64,000 nt of DNA from Bryobacterales bacterium (lineage in GTDB: Bacteria > Acidobacteriota > Terriglobia > Bryobacterales > UBA6623): contig JAPPMC010000235.1 in assembly GCA_028819235.1 (NCBI GenBank), positions 1-64,000 of the forward strand. The letters are read 5' to 3'. The notes beneath the pieces are model-generated. The model saw only the letters and a list, made by a program, of their open reading frames with translations, did not search any database and was not told the origin of the DNA. The translations under genes were made by a program, and so were the position numbers. Of the stretch, positions 45,862-54,854 are shown one piece after another. Position 1 is the first letter of the stretch; each line of letters opens with the position of its first letter.

Positions 45862-46518
45862 CAGCAGATCATTCCTTGCCCGCGTCTCTGGCCGGCGATT
45901 CGACACGCTCGATCGCCGAGACCATCTCGTGGACATCTGGTTCACACCTGTAGACGGAGCAGAGGCCACAAGCGAGTACCGAATCCTCTCGGCCAGATTC
46001 GGCATGTGCGCGGCGACAGCTAGCGCCAAGGGGCTTGCGGGCGCGGGTTCGGCACTCAGGGCAGTGGCGGTCCCGGAGGGGGAAGCGCCGGGCGGAACGG
46101 TCTCACTGCTCGGACCGGGTAACAGAGCACCAATGCTCAAGGGCAGGGTTCACCCATAGCCGTGCCGCCGGGCGTAGAGGGTTGATGGTCGGCCCGGTTC
46201 GGGCACGCCGTAGCCGACGCCACGCATGTTTGGAAAGTGCGTTGGCCTGGCTGCGCCGTCGCCCGGATGGTGGCGGCGCCGCTTCACGACGGCGCGCATC
46301 AGTCAGGCGTCGAGTGATCTCGTCAGATTCACCCCAAGCGCACCCGCAAGTCGGACCTCGGCACTCGTCCTCGGTTGACCGACAACACACGTACCGGTTC
46401 GCACCAACTTGCCTTCAGAGCCTCCGGCCGGCCATTCCACCCAGCCGACCGCCTGGCCTTGAGTGAAGCGAACGGCCACGATTCGAGGCCAGAGCCGCGA
46501 TGTTTGCCTCGCAGCCGA
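45862..46518. other. 657-base gap without a recognisable gene
   Basis: Lies between the xylose isomerase end and the TlpA-like start, both minus strand. No supported frame or RNA. Confidence 0.5.
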
Positions 46519-47754
46519 CTATGAGCCGAAGACGCGTCCGCGATGCTGGCCCACCAGCAGCTGGAAGAGGCGGTGAGCCACCAGCTCGTGCAGGGTCAGG
46601 AGCTCCCTGTTTGCCCGGACGATGTCGTCGACGTTTCCTGAACCGCCCCCACCTGCCGCCAACGCAGCGGTGGCCTCCTGCATCACGGGATCCTCCATGA
46701 CCTCTCCGGCGATATTCCAAAGCGTGATGAAGCGATCTACCGCCGTAGGAAAGCTGACCTTCCAGACGCCGTAGTTCGACGTCGTCCTTGGCGGCTTGAA
46801 GTCCAGGTTGAAGGGGCCCTCGTAGCCGTGCGAGCGAAGCAGCACGAGTACGTTGAGCCAGTCAAGGGGGTTGACCACGCCGATCCCAAGGTCCACGTCG
46901 TGTTTTAGGGGATACCCGTCGTTGATGTCGAAATGGAAGAGCTTCTTGCAAAGCAGCGCACGGGCGATCACGGCCCGCGTCGCGCCGCCCCACATCAGCT
47001 CGTGCAGGTACTCGGGGTTCAGGCCGACCATCTCCGGATGCTCGAGCAGGCCGCTCGATATGAACGCGAGCATGGCATCGCTCGTGGGCAGGATGATCTG
47101 AGCTTGCGGCTCGAAGGGCTTGGCCTCCAGACAGTGCTTCAGAGCGGGGCGGCCCTTCTCCGCGGCCACCTGCAGATCCCGGCGGCAGGCAGCGTTGAGG
47201 CCGTCTGCAAACCAGCGCAACGTCTGCGTCTCGTCGATTGCTCCCTGCACCATGTACCCGAGAGTTCCTGGCCAGTACACGGCGAAGCTAGCCCCCAGCT
47301 CGTGGCCGATGTCAACGGTGTTCTCAAGCCGGCGTGCGGCATAGTCGCGCACTTCCGGGGCCTCGGCGGCGGCGCTGGCCGCGAAGACGGGATGGAAGAA
47401 AGTCTCGCAGGTGACCATCGAACACTGGACACCGTTCTTCTCCAACGCAGCGTTGATGCGCGCGACGGTTTCCCATTGCCGGTCGGTGAGCAAGTCGTCG
47501 GTGTCGATCACATCCGAGTCGTGGGTTGACCAGCACCGGATGCCGAGCTCGCCCAAGTGCCGGATCACTTCCTCGAATCCAATTGGCTCTCGGGTCGGGG
47601 CGTGGAAGAGGGCTTGTCCCTCGTAGGCTCCAGCCCATTGAGGCCCGCTGATGTAGTACTTGCGGCGCTGCTCAGGCGTGTAGCTGCCGCCGGAGAGGTC
47701 CATCAGCCGATCGGTGATTGCCCGCTGCTCGGCGGGCTTCGGTGTTGCAGCCAT
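46519..47754 (-). CDS. xylA: Xylose isomerase
   Basis: Interconverts D-xylose and D-xylulose (and glucose/fructose) using two divalent metals. All ligand positions are visible: CLEAKPFEP (first Glu), GLNPEYLHELM (second Glu and His), FHFDINDGYPLKHDVDLGIG (three Asp) and FNLDFKPPRT (last Asp); the base-pair His/Asp are in WSTHDSDVID. The closest form is the shorter Streptomyces-type enzyme, though with an unusual N-terminus (SGGSYTPEQRRKYYISGPQW) and a Gly-rich stretch near residue 365. No xylulokinase or transporter lies next to it. The substrate may be another aldose. Confidence 0.88.
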   Translation of the reverse strand: MAATPKPAEQRAITDRLMDLSGGSYTPEQRRKYYISGPQWAGAYEGQALFHAPTREPIGFEEVIRHLGELGIRCWSTHDSDVIDTDDLLTDRQWETVARINAALEKNGVQCSMVTCETFFHPVFAASAAAEAPEVRDYAARRLENTVDIGHELGASFAVYWPGTLGYMVQGAIDETQTLRWFADGLNAACRRDLQVAAEKGRPALKHCLEAKPFEPQAQIILPTSDAMLAFISSGLLEHPEMVGLNPEYLHELMWGGATRAVIARALLCKKLFHFDINDGYPLKHDVDLGIGVVNPLDWLNVLVLLRSHGYEGPFNLDFKPPRTTSNYGVWKVSFPTAVDRFITLWNIAGEVMEDPVMQEATAALAAGGGGSGNVDDIVRANRELLTLHELVAHRLFQLLVGQHRGRVFGS

Positions 47755-49547
47755 TTGGCCCAGTAGAACGCGCCAAGGCCGACCAAGTCAAGGAAGAATC
47801 CGAGGCGACGCCCAAGTCGGCACGACATCGATGGAGCACTGGACGGCATCACACGCCAAGGCGCATACATAGGGACGGTCATTCGAGGCAGTGGTGGCAA
47901 TTGGCATTGGTCGGGGTAGGTCGCTGGGGCCTGGGCGAAGCGAGTATGGTCCGAAGCCGCGAAGACGGGCCCCCAAAGTTACAAGGAGATCTCAGCAGGG
48001 CAGGAGATCTTCCGCGGTCTGAAAGGTCGCAAGGGGCAAGGTTGAAACCCATGCATCGATGAACTAACGCCCAGATCACGGTGCCCGCATTCTCCTGCAT
48101 GCTGGCAGTGGCGTAATGCCTGCGACGCGGACGAGCGTGGTCGGCTTCCATACGAGCAACCGGTGGCCGCCGCCGGGAGGCCAGATGGTGCGGCAAGCGT
48201 GGTTGGCGCTGCGGCCGACGGTTCGAGAAGCCGATGCGGCCTTGAGTGAATGCGGCTCGGCTGGGTCGCTGGCTGCTGTGGGGTCGCGAGCAGACGGCGC
48301 CAGAGGTACCTGCAGGGACTAGGGTAGGTGTACAGGAGTAGGCAACCACTTCAGAGCGTCCTCTTGGACAGCCGCATTCGGTGGCTGGCCACGCGCATCC
48401 GTGGCGCAATCCTACTCGACCCGGGCGGTCCCCTACCGTGCCTCCGCACACGGAACAATCAACAGATACCACCCTAGGCGCTGGCGGCCAGACCCCAAAG
48501 GCCATGCTCTTGTTGACCTACAGAAAGGCCCCCGAACTCTAGTTCCGACAGTCGACTATCGATGTGTTCCGCGACTTGCATCGGCCATTTCAAGCGATTG
48601 TTCCCCAGTCGGAGTCATGGCTTCGCAAGCTCCATGACATCGACCTGTACCTTGTCGACTCGAGGGAGCGCGAGGAGGGCTCCGGGGGCGTGCGGGTGGT
48701 CGCCCCATCCGTTGCCCTTGGTGGGGAATTGGTTCTCGGGTCATCGGGCAGAGGCTTGAACCGACGGCCGACGGGTTGCACCCTGACTGCAACATCCGGG
48801 ATTTGAAGCCCGCGGCGACAGACCTACGGTGCGTCAGTCTCTGGGTGTGGGGCAGAATGCGCAGGAACGATGTCTGTTCAGTCGAAACGCCTGCACTCCG
48901 TCTTCGGAGGCTTGATCTGCACTACCTAGGCACCCCGCACGTGCTGTGGCTCGTCAAGGGCAGGCCTGAGCGCAATGACCAGCAGTTCAGGCGACGGTAT
49001 CGTGCGCATTGTGCGGCCAGACATGGATAGCGGAGCCAAGTGACCTGTGAATGAGCCGTGGGTTCCCGCGAGCTTGAATTCCGATGTGCCACATGACAGC
49101 GGTCCACCCCATGCCAAGATCGCGGTCCCTAGGACCATGACGCTGGCTCGCCAATTGGGCCTGACAGGGGGCCAGCGAAGTCTCGAAGCATGACGAGACG
49201 ACAGCCGATGGCCTTCTGGATGCGTCAAGTGGTGCCAAGTGCAACACCCTCTTCTGAAAGCTCGTCCGTTCCTTCCCGAGGTGGACATTTCCCACCAAGG
49301 CATTGCCGTCCGCTCACGACGCAGAGCAACACGCCAATGCTGCGCAATGCCATTCTAGGGAAGATGCGCCACAACATCCCGGATCTGAAAGCGTCGCACT
49401 ATCGAAGAATCGTATCTATTTCTCTCCCCCACCAGTTGGCTGGAGAGATGCGGGGTGCGGGCGGACACGCAGCCCTTATCGCATCGCGTCAGCCAAGGGT
49501 CAAGCAAGGGACACTGGGCGGCTGTTTAGCATCTCGCATCTCCCTGC
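47755..49547. other. 1.8-kb stretch with no supported gene
   Basis: The longest non-coding run in the window. Open frames are short or overlapping on opposite strands and none has a start signal or recognisable family. I see no tandem repeats or CRISPR units. It may be decayed mobile DNA. Confidence 0.45.
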
Positions 49548-49577
49548 TTGCGGCAAGACGGTCCCGTGTTGTATAGT
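49548..49577 (+). promoter_or_regulatory. Sigma-70-type promoter of the winged-helix gene
   Basis: TTGCGG (49548-49553) and TATAGT (49572-49577) are separated by 18 bases. The ATG follows 6 bases after TATAGT, so transcription should begin at the start codon and the mRNA would be leaderless. Confidence 0.5.
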
Positions 49578-49583
49578 TTCAAT

Positions 49584-50054
49584 ATGGAAATCTCGCTGAA
49601 CAAGGCGCTAGTGGATCGTTTTGAGGAGGCGGTCGAGCGGCGATACAAAAGCGACAAGGAGACCGTGCGCGCCATGCGGACGCTCCTTGCGAGGTATGAA
49701 CAAGGTGACTTGGCCGCGGACTTGGTCGGCATCTTGGGACGACAGGAGGAGGAGAGACAGACGCCGACCCAGCGGACGCGCAAGGGTCGTCCCGGAACAC
49801 TTAGGAGCAAGGTGATCGAGGCCTGTGAGAGCCAGCCCGAGAAACAGTGGACTACCCGGGAGATGGTAGCTCATCTCGAGGGCACGGGTTTTCCTGTCAG
49901 TGAACAGACAGCCCGAAGCGTTTCCGCGTGCCTCTGGAAGCTCTCTCGCGAGAAGAAGCTCCTAGTCGTCCACCAAGGGACGGGAAGCAGGCCGAGTGTC
50001 TACCGGTGGAAGTGCGAGGAAGGTGATCCCAAGGGGCCAGAGGCGGCAGCATGA
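49584..50054 (+). CDS. Putative winged-helix DNA-binding protein
   Basis: 156 residues, not a family I can name. The first ~60 residues are helical and charged (NKALVDRFEEAVERRYKSDK; LLARYEQGDLAADL). A basic linker (QRTRKGRPG) precedes a winged-helix-like domain: EKQWTTREMVAHLEGTGF, SEQTARSVSACLWKLSREKK and VVHQGTGSRPSVYRWK (wing). It has a promoter but no ribosome site. A HicA-like toxin gene follows 83 bases later on the same strand, so it may regulate that gene or serve as its antitoxin, which is inference from position only. Confidence 0.65.
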   Translation: MEISLNKALVDRFEEAVERRYKSDKETVRAMRTLLARYEQGDLAADLVGILGRQEEERQTPTQRTRKGRPGTLRSKVIEACESQPEKQWTTREMVAHLEGTGFPVSEQTARSVSACLWKLSREKKLLVVHQGTGSRPSVYRWKCEEGDPKGPEAAA

Positions 50055-50137
50055 CTGGGCCGACAGGGTAGGAGTACATACGCCGTGCCGTCATCTTCGC
50101 AGGGATCCTCAGGTCAGCGTCGTCGGAGCAGAGTGCC

Positions 50138-50347
50138 GTGAAGGTCCGCCAAGTTGAGCGCATCTTGTCCAAGCACGGATTCGTCAGAGACCGGCAGACA
50201 GGGGGACACAGCCAGTACAAACGTTCGGTGAAGAACGGGGGCACGAAGCTTGTGACGTTGGTGGGACGAAGAGGCGACGACATCCCCAACGGTACGTTGG
50301 CAAACATCCGCCGACAATCCGGCCTTCCGAGGCGTTTGTTCCGCTAG
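50138..50347 (+). CDS. hicA: HicA-type mRNA interferase toxin
   Basis: 69 residues from a GTG with GGAG 9 bases upstream. It fits the HicA/YcfA double-stranded-RNA-binding-like toxin: KVRQVERILSKHGFVRDRQ, the catalytic His in GGHSQYKRS, then KLVTLVGRRGDDIPNGTLAN and IRRQSGL. HicA enzymes cut mRNA and are normally held by HicB encoded immediately downstream on the same strand. Here the neighbouring HicB-like gene faces it from the other strand, and the two stop codons share CTAG. Confidence 0.88.
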   Translation: MKVRQVERILSKHGFVRDRQTGGHSQYKRSVKNGGTKLVTLVGRRGDDIPNGTLANIRRQSGLPRRLFR

Positions 50348-50655
50348 GCGTACTTCAATCGCGGGACGGAGATTGGGAATACTTCCGACTGCCTGCCGTT
50401 AAGGCGGTTCCATGGCAACGATGCCAAGAAGGCGAGCTTGGCACGGACGTACCAAGGGGTCTTGCGATTGAGGAGTCGGTGCTGGTCCTCGACGGGAACT
50501 TCGGCAACTGCGCTTAGATGCATCTCTACGGCCAACTTGAGAAAGTCCTTGACTTCCTCCAGAGATCGCCCGTAAACAGAAATATCGAAGTCAATGCAGA
50601 TGGCCTGCCATGCGCTTCCGCGCCCATATGCATAACATCGAAGCGTTAGGGTCAT
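50344..50655 (-). CDS. HicB-like protein, convergent with HicA
   Basis: 103 residues. The first 60 look like a partial RNase-H-type HicB/DUF1902 domain: a strand pair around SAWQAICIDFDISVYGRS and the helix LEEVKDFLKLAVEMHLSAV, matching the usual D-L-E-E-A-x-x-N-x-x-E-A-I-x-x-x-L region. The rest (RKTPWYVRAKLAFLASLPW) is hydrophobic and unlike the DNA-binding tail of typical HicB. It may be an antitoxin for the convergent HicA or a stand-alone relative. Confidence 0.65.
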   Translation of the reverse strand: MTLTLRCYAYGRGSAWQAICIDFDISVYGRSLEEVKDFLKLAVEMHLSAVAEVPVEDQHRLLNRKTPWYVRAKLAFLASLPWNRLNGRQSEVFPISVPRLKYA

Positions 50656-51356
50656 AGCATGGCCCCCATCAACCGCGTCAAGTTCGATCGCATCAGAGAG
50701 AATGCAGGTTCAGCATAACGGTTCGCACGGGGGTCAGCAAGTCCCCGTCGAGTCCCGAGTCCGAGAAAGGCTACTCAGTTCATGAAAGTCCGAGTAACAA
50801 GTACAGTCTAGCGAAGGGTATTGCCGGTGACGAATAGTCATGAGCGGGTGGGCAGGACCTTCCCGTGCGGGAAGTATCTGCACACGTCGGGAGTGCCGAC
50901 GAGGTCTCGCACTCGACCCAAGTGGTCTGCTGCCATCATTGTGTCGGATTGCCTCGGAAGTGCGGTCGCCGCCTGCGCATGGCCCCGGAGCAACGCGCAC
51001 TGGTCGGACACCTGCCCACCGTGCAGGAGGCGGTGGTGCACTGGGTAGCCCGTCAACGCTGGAATAGCTTGGCCAGCTTGCTGAGCTGGAAGCGACCCTT
51101 TCTGCATCTTGAACATCTCTGAGCACGTCGACACAGTCCCCTTGACCTGCTGCGTTGTCAATGGGCATCGAAAATGGCACACTGCGCCCCGGTTCCCGTG
51201 GAGGGAGCGGAGCGACCGGAGCGGGGGCGGGGCGTTGGCTCGCTGAGTTCTCATGAGGTCGGCCTCATCTGCGCTTGTTCGGCGTCCAGTGCCCTCGAGG
51301 CCGTCGGATGAATGGCCTTGGACAGGTCCTTGTGGCGGCGCAGACCCCGCGTTCAT
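50656..51356. other. 701-base stretch with no supported gene
   Basis: No recognisable protein or RNA. It includes a short purine-rich run (GGAGGGAGCGGAGCGACCGG near 51201). Confidence 0.45.
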
Positions 51357-51536
51357 TGGCCAATTGCCACTGACAATCCTTACGGAGCTCCCGATCGTGA
51401 CGCGCTGGGCGATCTTCGCCTCGTAGTTGGTGTGTGTGTGCTCGGTGATTTCGACGTCACTCCTCACTTCGGCACCAGCCCCGATACGGACTCCTGGCCA
51501 GATCCGCACGAGGTCGCCGATTGTACTGCGCTGGAG
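51357..51536 (-). pseudogene. Fragment of a left-handed beta-helix (hexapeptide repeat) protein
   Basis: About 60 residues read RSTIGDLVRIWPGVRIGAG, AEVRSDVEITEHTHTNYEA, then QRVTIGSSVRIVS: three or four hexapeptide turns as in nucleotide-sugar pyrophosphorylases or acyltransferases. Both ends run into unrelated sequence, and the N-terminal side abuts the transposase relic, so it is a remnant cut by rearrangement or insertion. Confidence 0.45.
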
Positions 51537-51537
51537 G

Positions 51538-52575
51538 ATGGTTCGGGAGGGGCTGCGCCTGACGGGCTGGCAAGAGGGCGAGCAGCTGCGGGCGCGCTGC
51601 GACAGCTACGTGGTCGAGACCAACGTGGTGTACCCCACGGACTACCGGCTGTTGCGGGACGCGCTGGGGGGCATGGTGCGGGAAGCCGCCTTCCAGTGCG
51701 GCGCTGCCCGCGTGGCTGGCTGGAGGCAGGAGGCGCACTGGAAGGGGAAGGTCGAGAAGCGCTACCGGCAACTGAGGCGGGACTATCGCCGCAAGAACCG
51801 CGACGTGCTCGTGAAGGGCCTGCTGCAAGTGGCCCGGTAGGTGGGCCGGCGGGTGCAAGAGTCGCGGCAGCGGCTGGTCGCGGCGGGACTGGGGAACGCC
51901 AACCTTCAGAATCTGGACCAGCTGGTCGGGCACGCCGAGAGGCAGGCGGACCAACTGCGGCGGCGGCTGTTGAAGGGCGAGAAGATTCCGCACGAGGAGA
52001 AGGTGTTCTCGATCCACGAGGATGACACGCGCTGGGTGTCGAAGGGCAAGGCGGGCCAGCCGGTGGAGCTGGGAGTGCCGGTGGCGATCGCGGAGTGCGG
52101 GCAGCAGTTCGTGCTGGGCTGGCGCTGCCTGTGGAGCGAGCAGGACGCGGAAGTGACCACGGAGCTGGCGGAAGCGCTGAAGCAGGAGTGGCCGGAGGTC
52201 GGCACGCTCAGTTTCGACAAGGGGTCCTCGAGCCGAGCGAACATCGACGCCTTGGGGAAGGTGGTGGAGCAGGCAGTGCTGCCGAAGCGGGGGAAGCTGT
52301 CGAAAGCGGATCAGGCGCGCGAATCGCAGGCTTGGTTTGGGGAAGCGCGCCGGGCGCACGCCGGGGTGGAATCGGCGGCGAACAATCTGGAGCAGGGCGG
52401 GTTGGACCGGGTGAGAGAGAAGGGGAAGGAACGATTTGAATAGGTGGTGGCGCGCGGGATGCTGGCGGCGAACGTGCATCGGATCGGAGTGTTGATCCGG
52501 GCAGGAAAGCGTGCGAAGTTGCAACACAACGAGGCAGTCCGGCGGGGGCTGAGTCGCCATCGCCGGGCGGCCTGA
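51538..52575 (+). pseudogene. ISNCY-type transposase relic with two in-frame TAG stops
   Basis: One continuous frame matches the C-terminal two-thirds of an ISNCY-type transposase: RCDSYVVETNVVYPTDYRLL, RRRLLKGEKIPHEEKVFSI, GKAGQPVELGVPVAI, QAWFGEARRAHAGVESAAN and MLAANVHRIGVL. It is interrupted by TAG at 51838-51840 and at 52441-52443, with no frameshift. The first ~130 residues of the family are missing. I could not find terminal repeats. The element looks inactive. Confidence 0.75.
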
Positions 52576-53529
52576 GCAGGCGGGAGCCGAAGCCAGCGCC
52601 CGAGAACGGGCGGAAACGGGGCGGAATTGTGCCCCGAAAACGACTCTTGGAACAAACAGGGAACAAATCGAATTGAAACCGGAACGGGCTCTGGCAGCTT
52701 ATCCGGTCTCGGCTCACGCCGGACCGCATCAGCCCGACATCAAGGTGACAGAGGATCGCTGGCCCGCCGTTGGAGAGGCTTTTGCCGCAAGGACTAACTG
52801 GCCCCCCTAGCTGCCCGATCCGCAGCACGGTCGGCCTCTGCGCACGGACGCTGCTAAGACTCTGTCGCGAAAACTGCAGTTCCGGCTAGCGGCCGGCCGA
52901 TTGCCGTGTGGGTCAGCCAAACCAGCAGCCGGCAAGAGCTGCTGGTTCGCATTGCTAGCCGAGAGCTTCGACCGCGATTGCTGACGAGACCAGACCGTCC
53001 TCGCCCTTACCGACTCCGTGCCGGTCTCCAAGATCGCCCGCCAGTACCGCGACGCCGGGACTTCCGCGAATCTGATCGGCACACCATTAGGCGACGCTGG
53101 GCGCATCCGCCACTCCGTGGCCGTGAGGGCCCCGAACTGCTGCTGCATACCGACAGGTTGGGTGCGGACTTCAGCCTGCATCGCACGTCCGGCCAGACCG
53201 GACTCAACTATGAGCTTATGAGCTCCTGCGAATTTGAGTCCGCAAGTTCCCTATGCAGATTGCCGATCCTGCTAACTTGTCGAGCCTCAACAATGTACCG
53301 ACCGATCATCGAGCCGGTCCTGCTCGCTTTCTGCAGACCTTCCAGCCTAGTAGCTTCGGACCAGCAGACTACTTCGGTTATCGAACCTGTCGGGCACCTG
53401 CAACGCTGCCTGAACCAGTATCGCGCCGACCGTCTAAGGCGTGCGGCACCGCCGTGTACGCTACAGGTGGCGGGGCCGAGGGGGTGACCTACGGCCCAAG
53501 GGCACGCCTATCCCGCCCTGCCCTCAAGA
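52576..53529. other. 954-base stretch with no supported gene
   Basis: Follows the transposase relic and may contain its right end. Overlapping open frames on both strands carry no family signature. Confidence 0.45.
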
Positions 53530-54669
53530 ATGTTACTCACACGTCGATCTCTTCTCGCTGGGGCCTTGGCCCTTCCCGAAAGCCACCGACCTCTGGCGGC
53601 CCAGACAACGCAGGCCGCGCCCGAGGGGTTCTTCACCCTTGGCCAGAGGACAGGCCGCTGGTGGCTCATCACCCCGGCCGGCGATCCATTTTTCTCCCTG
53701 GGCCTGAACCACATCGATCCCGCCAGCCTCCGCTATCCGGAGAACGTCCACCTGTGGAGGGAGCGCTACGGGGGCAGCACGGCGAAGTGGATCCGAGAGT
53801 CGGTCGTCCCCAACCTCAAGCAGTGGGGCTTCAATTCGGTCGGCTGGGTCCAAGAGGTGACCGTGAGGCAGTGGAGGCATTCGCGCTCGTTCACCATCGA
53901 CGAGTACCGGGCGCTCGACATGCCGTTCTGCCACCTCTTGCCGTTCATGGAGTCCCACCAATGGGAGCAACACACGCGCCACTTTGACTTCCTCAGCACT
54001 GAGTGGGAGGAATGGGTGGACTACGTCGCCCGTTCTCACTGTGCCGTGCTGCGGGACGAGAAGAACCTCATCGGCTATTTCTACAGCGACTGCCCCACTT
54101 GGCTGCACACTCGCGAGCGCAATGAATGGAGGGGCCCGATCTTCGAGCCTGATCGCCTGAAGTCCGAGTCAGGACGGCGGGAGCTCGCCCGATTGGCCGG
54201 CAACTACTACAAGGTGACCCGCGATGCGATCCGCCGCCATGACCCGCACCACCTAATCTTGGGGGACCGCTACGAGGCGAATGCGCCGCTGGCGACGGAG
54301 ATCGTTGAGAGCGCGAGGCCCCATGTGGACGTGCTGTCGTTCCAGGACTTTCGCGATCCGCTCACGCACCTCGAAGACTGGCACGGCAAGACCGGTATGC
54401 CCGTGCTCCTGGCGGATGCAGCAGGCATCGGCACGCCACAAACCCCGGACGGATTTCGCCCGAATGACGGGGAATGGTACGCAAGCGTGCTGCAGGGGCT
54501 CTTGGAGAACCCCGGATGTGTCGGCTTTCACTTGTGCGGCGCCTATCAGCGCAACAAGGCGCGCCGCCGCGGGCTGCTGGACGAGATGGAGAGGCCAGAC
54601 GCCGAGAACGTTGGGCGCATCAGCGCCGCGAATCGCGACGCCCAAGAATGGATCTCGTCTCATCTCTGA
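53530..54669 (+). CDS. Exported agarase-like glycoside hydrolase
   Basis: 379 residues starting with a Tat-like leader (LLTRRSLLAGALALPE). The TIM-barrel pattern of agarase-like/GH-A enzymes is recognisable: GRWWLITPAGDPFFSLGLNH at the start of the barrel, VVPNLKQWGFNSVGW, EKNLIGYFYSDCPTW (where agarases have an N-E catalytic pair; here Ser-Asp), HHLILGDRYEANAP and ENPGCVGFHLCGAYQRN. The acid/base Glu is thus changed, so activity or substrate may differ. It probably acts on an external polysaccharide, in keeping with the sulfatases in this window. Confidence 0.75.
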   Translation: MLLTRRSLLAGALALPESHRPLAAQTTQAAPEGFFTLGQRTGRWWLITPAGDPFFSLGLNHIDPASLRYPENVHLWRERYGGSTAKWIRESVVPNLKQWGFNSVGWVQEVTVRQWRHSRSFTIDEYRALDMPFCHLLPFMESHQWEQHTRHFDFLSTEWEEWVDYVARSHCAVLRDEKNLIGYFYSDCPTWLHTRERNEWRGPIFEPDRLKSESGRRELARLAGNYYKVTRDAIRRHDPHHLILGDRYEANAPLATEIVESARPHVDVLSFQDFRDPLTHLEDWHGKTGMPVLLADAAGIGTPQTPDGFRPNDGEWYASVLQGLLENPGCVGFHLCGAYQRNKARRRGLLDEMERPDAENVGRISAANRDAQEWISSHL

Positions 54670-54854
54670 CGCCTCGCTGGCCGCGAGTTCCGATAGCCAA
54701 TCGCGGCAGAGGCGCACGCGGGGCAGTCTATTGGCGGTGGCACACTCCAGCCCGGGATTGAACATCGCGAGCCAGCCACGGTCGGCGCCGCGCACGTGGC
54801 CTCGGCCAAGCGTCGGGCTGGAGGCAAAAAGGGCAGTGACCTGAGGGACACCAG

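Noticed and set aside
48110-49030. Candidate small genes in the 1.8-kb gap
   Set aside because: Frames overlap on opposite strands with no start signals, motifs or repeat structure.
51838-52443. The two TAG codons in the ISNCY frame as amber recoding (pyrrolysine)
   Set aside because: The 5' third of the gene is missing and the flanks are rearranged, so decay is simpler. There is no sign of pyl genes and TAG ends several intact genes nearby.
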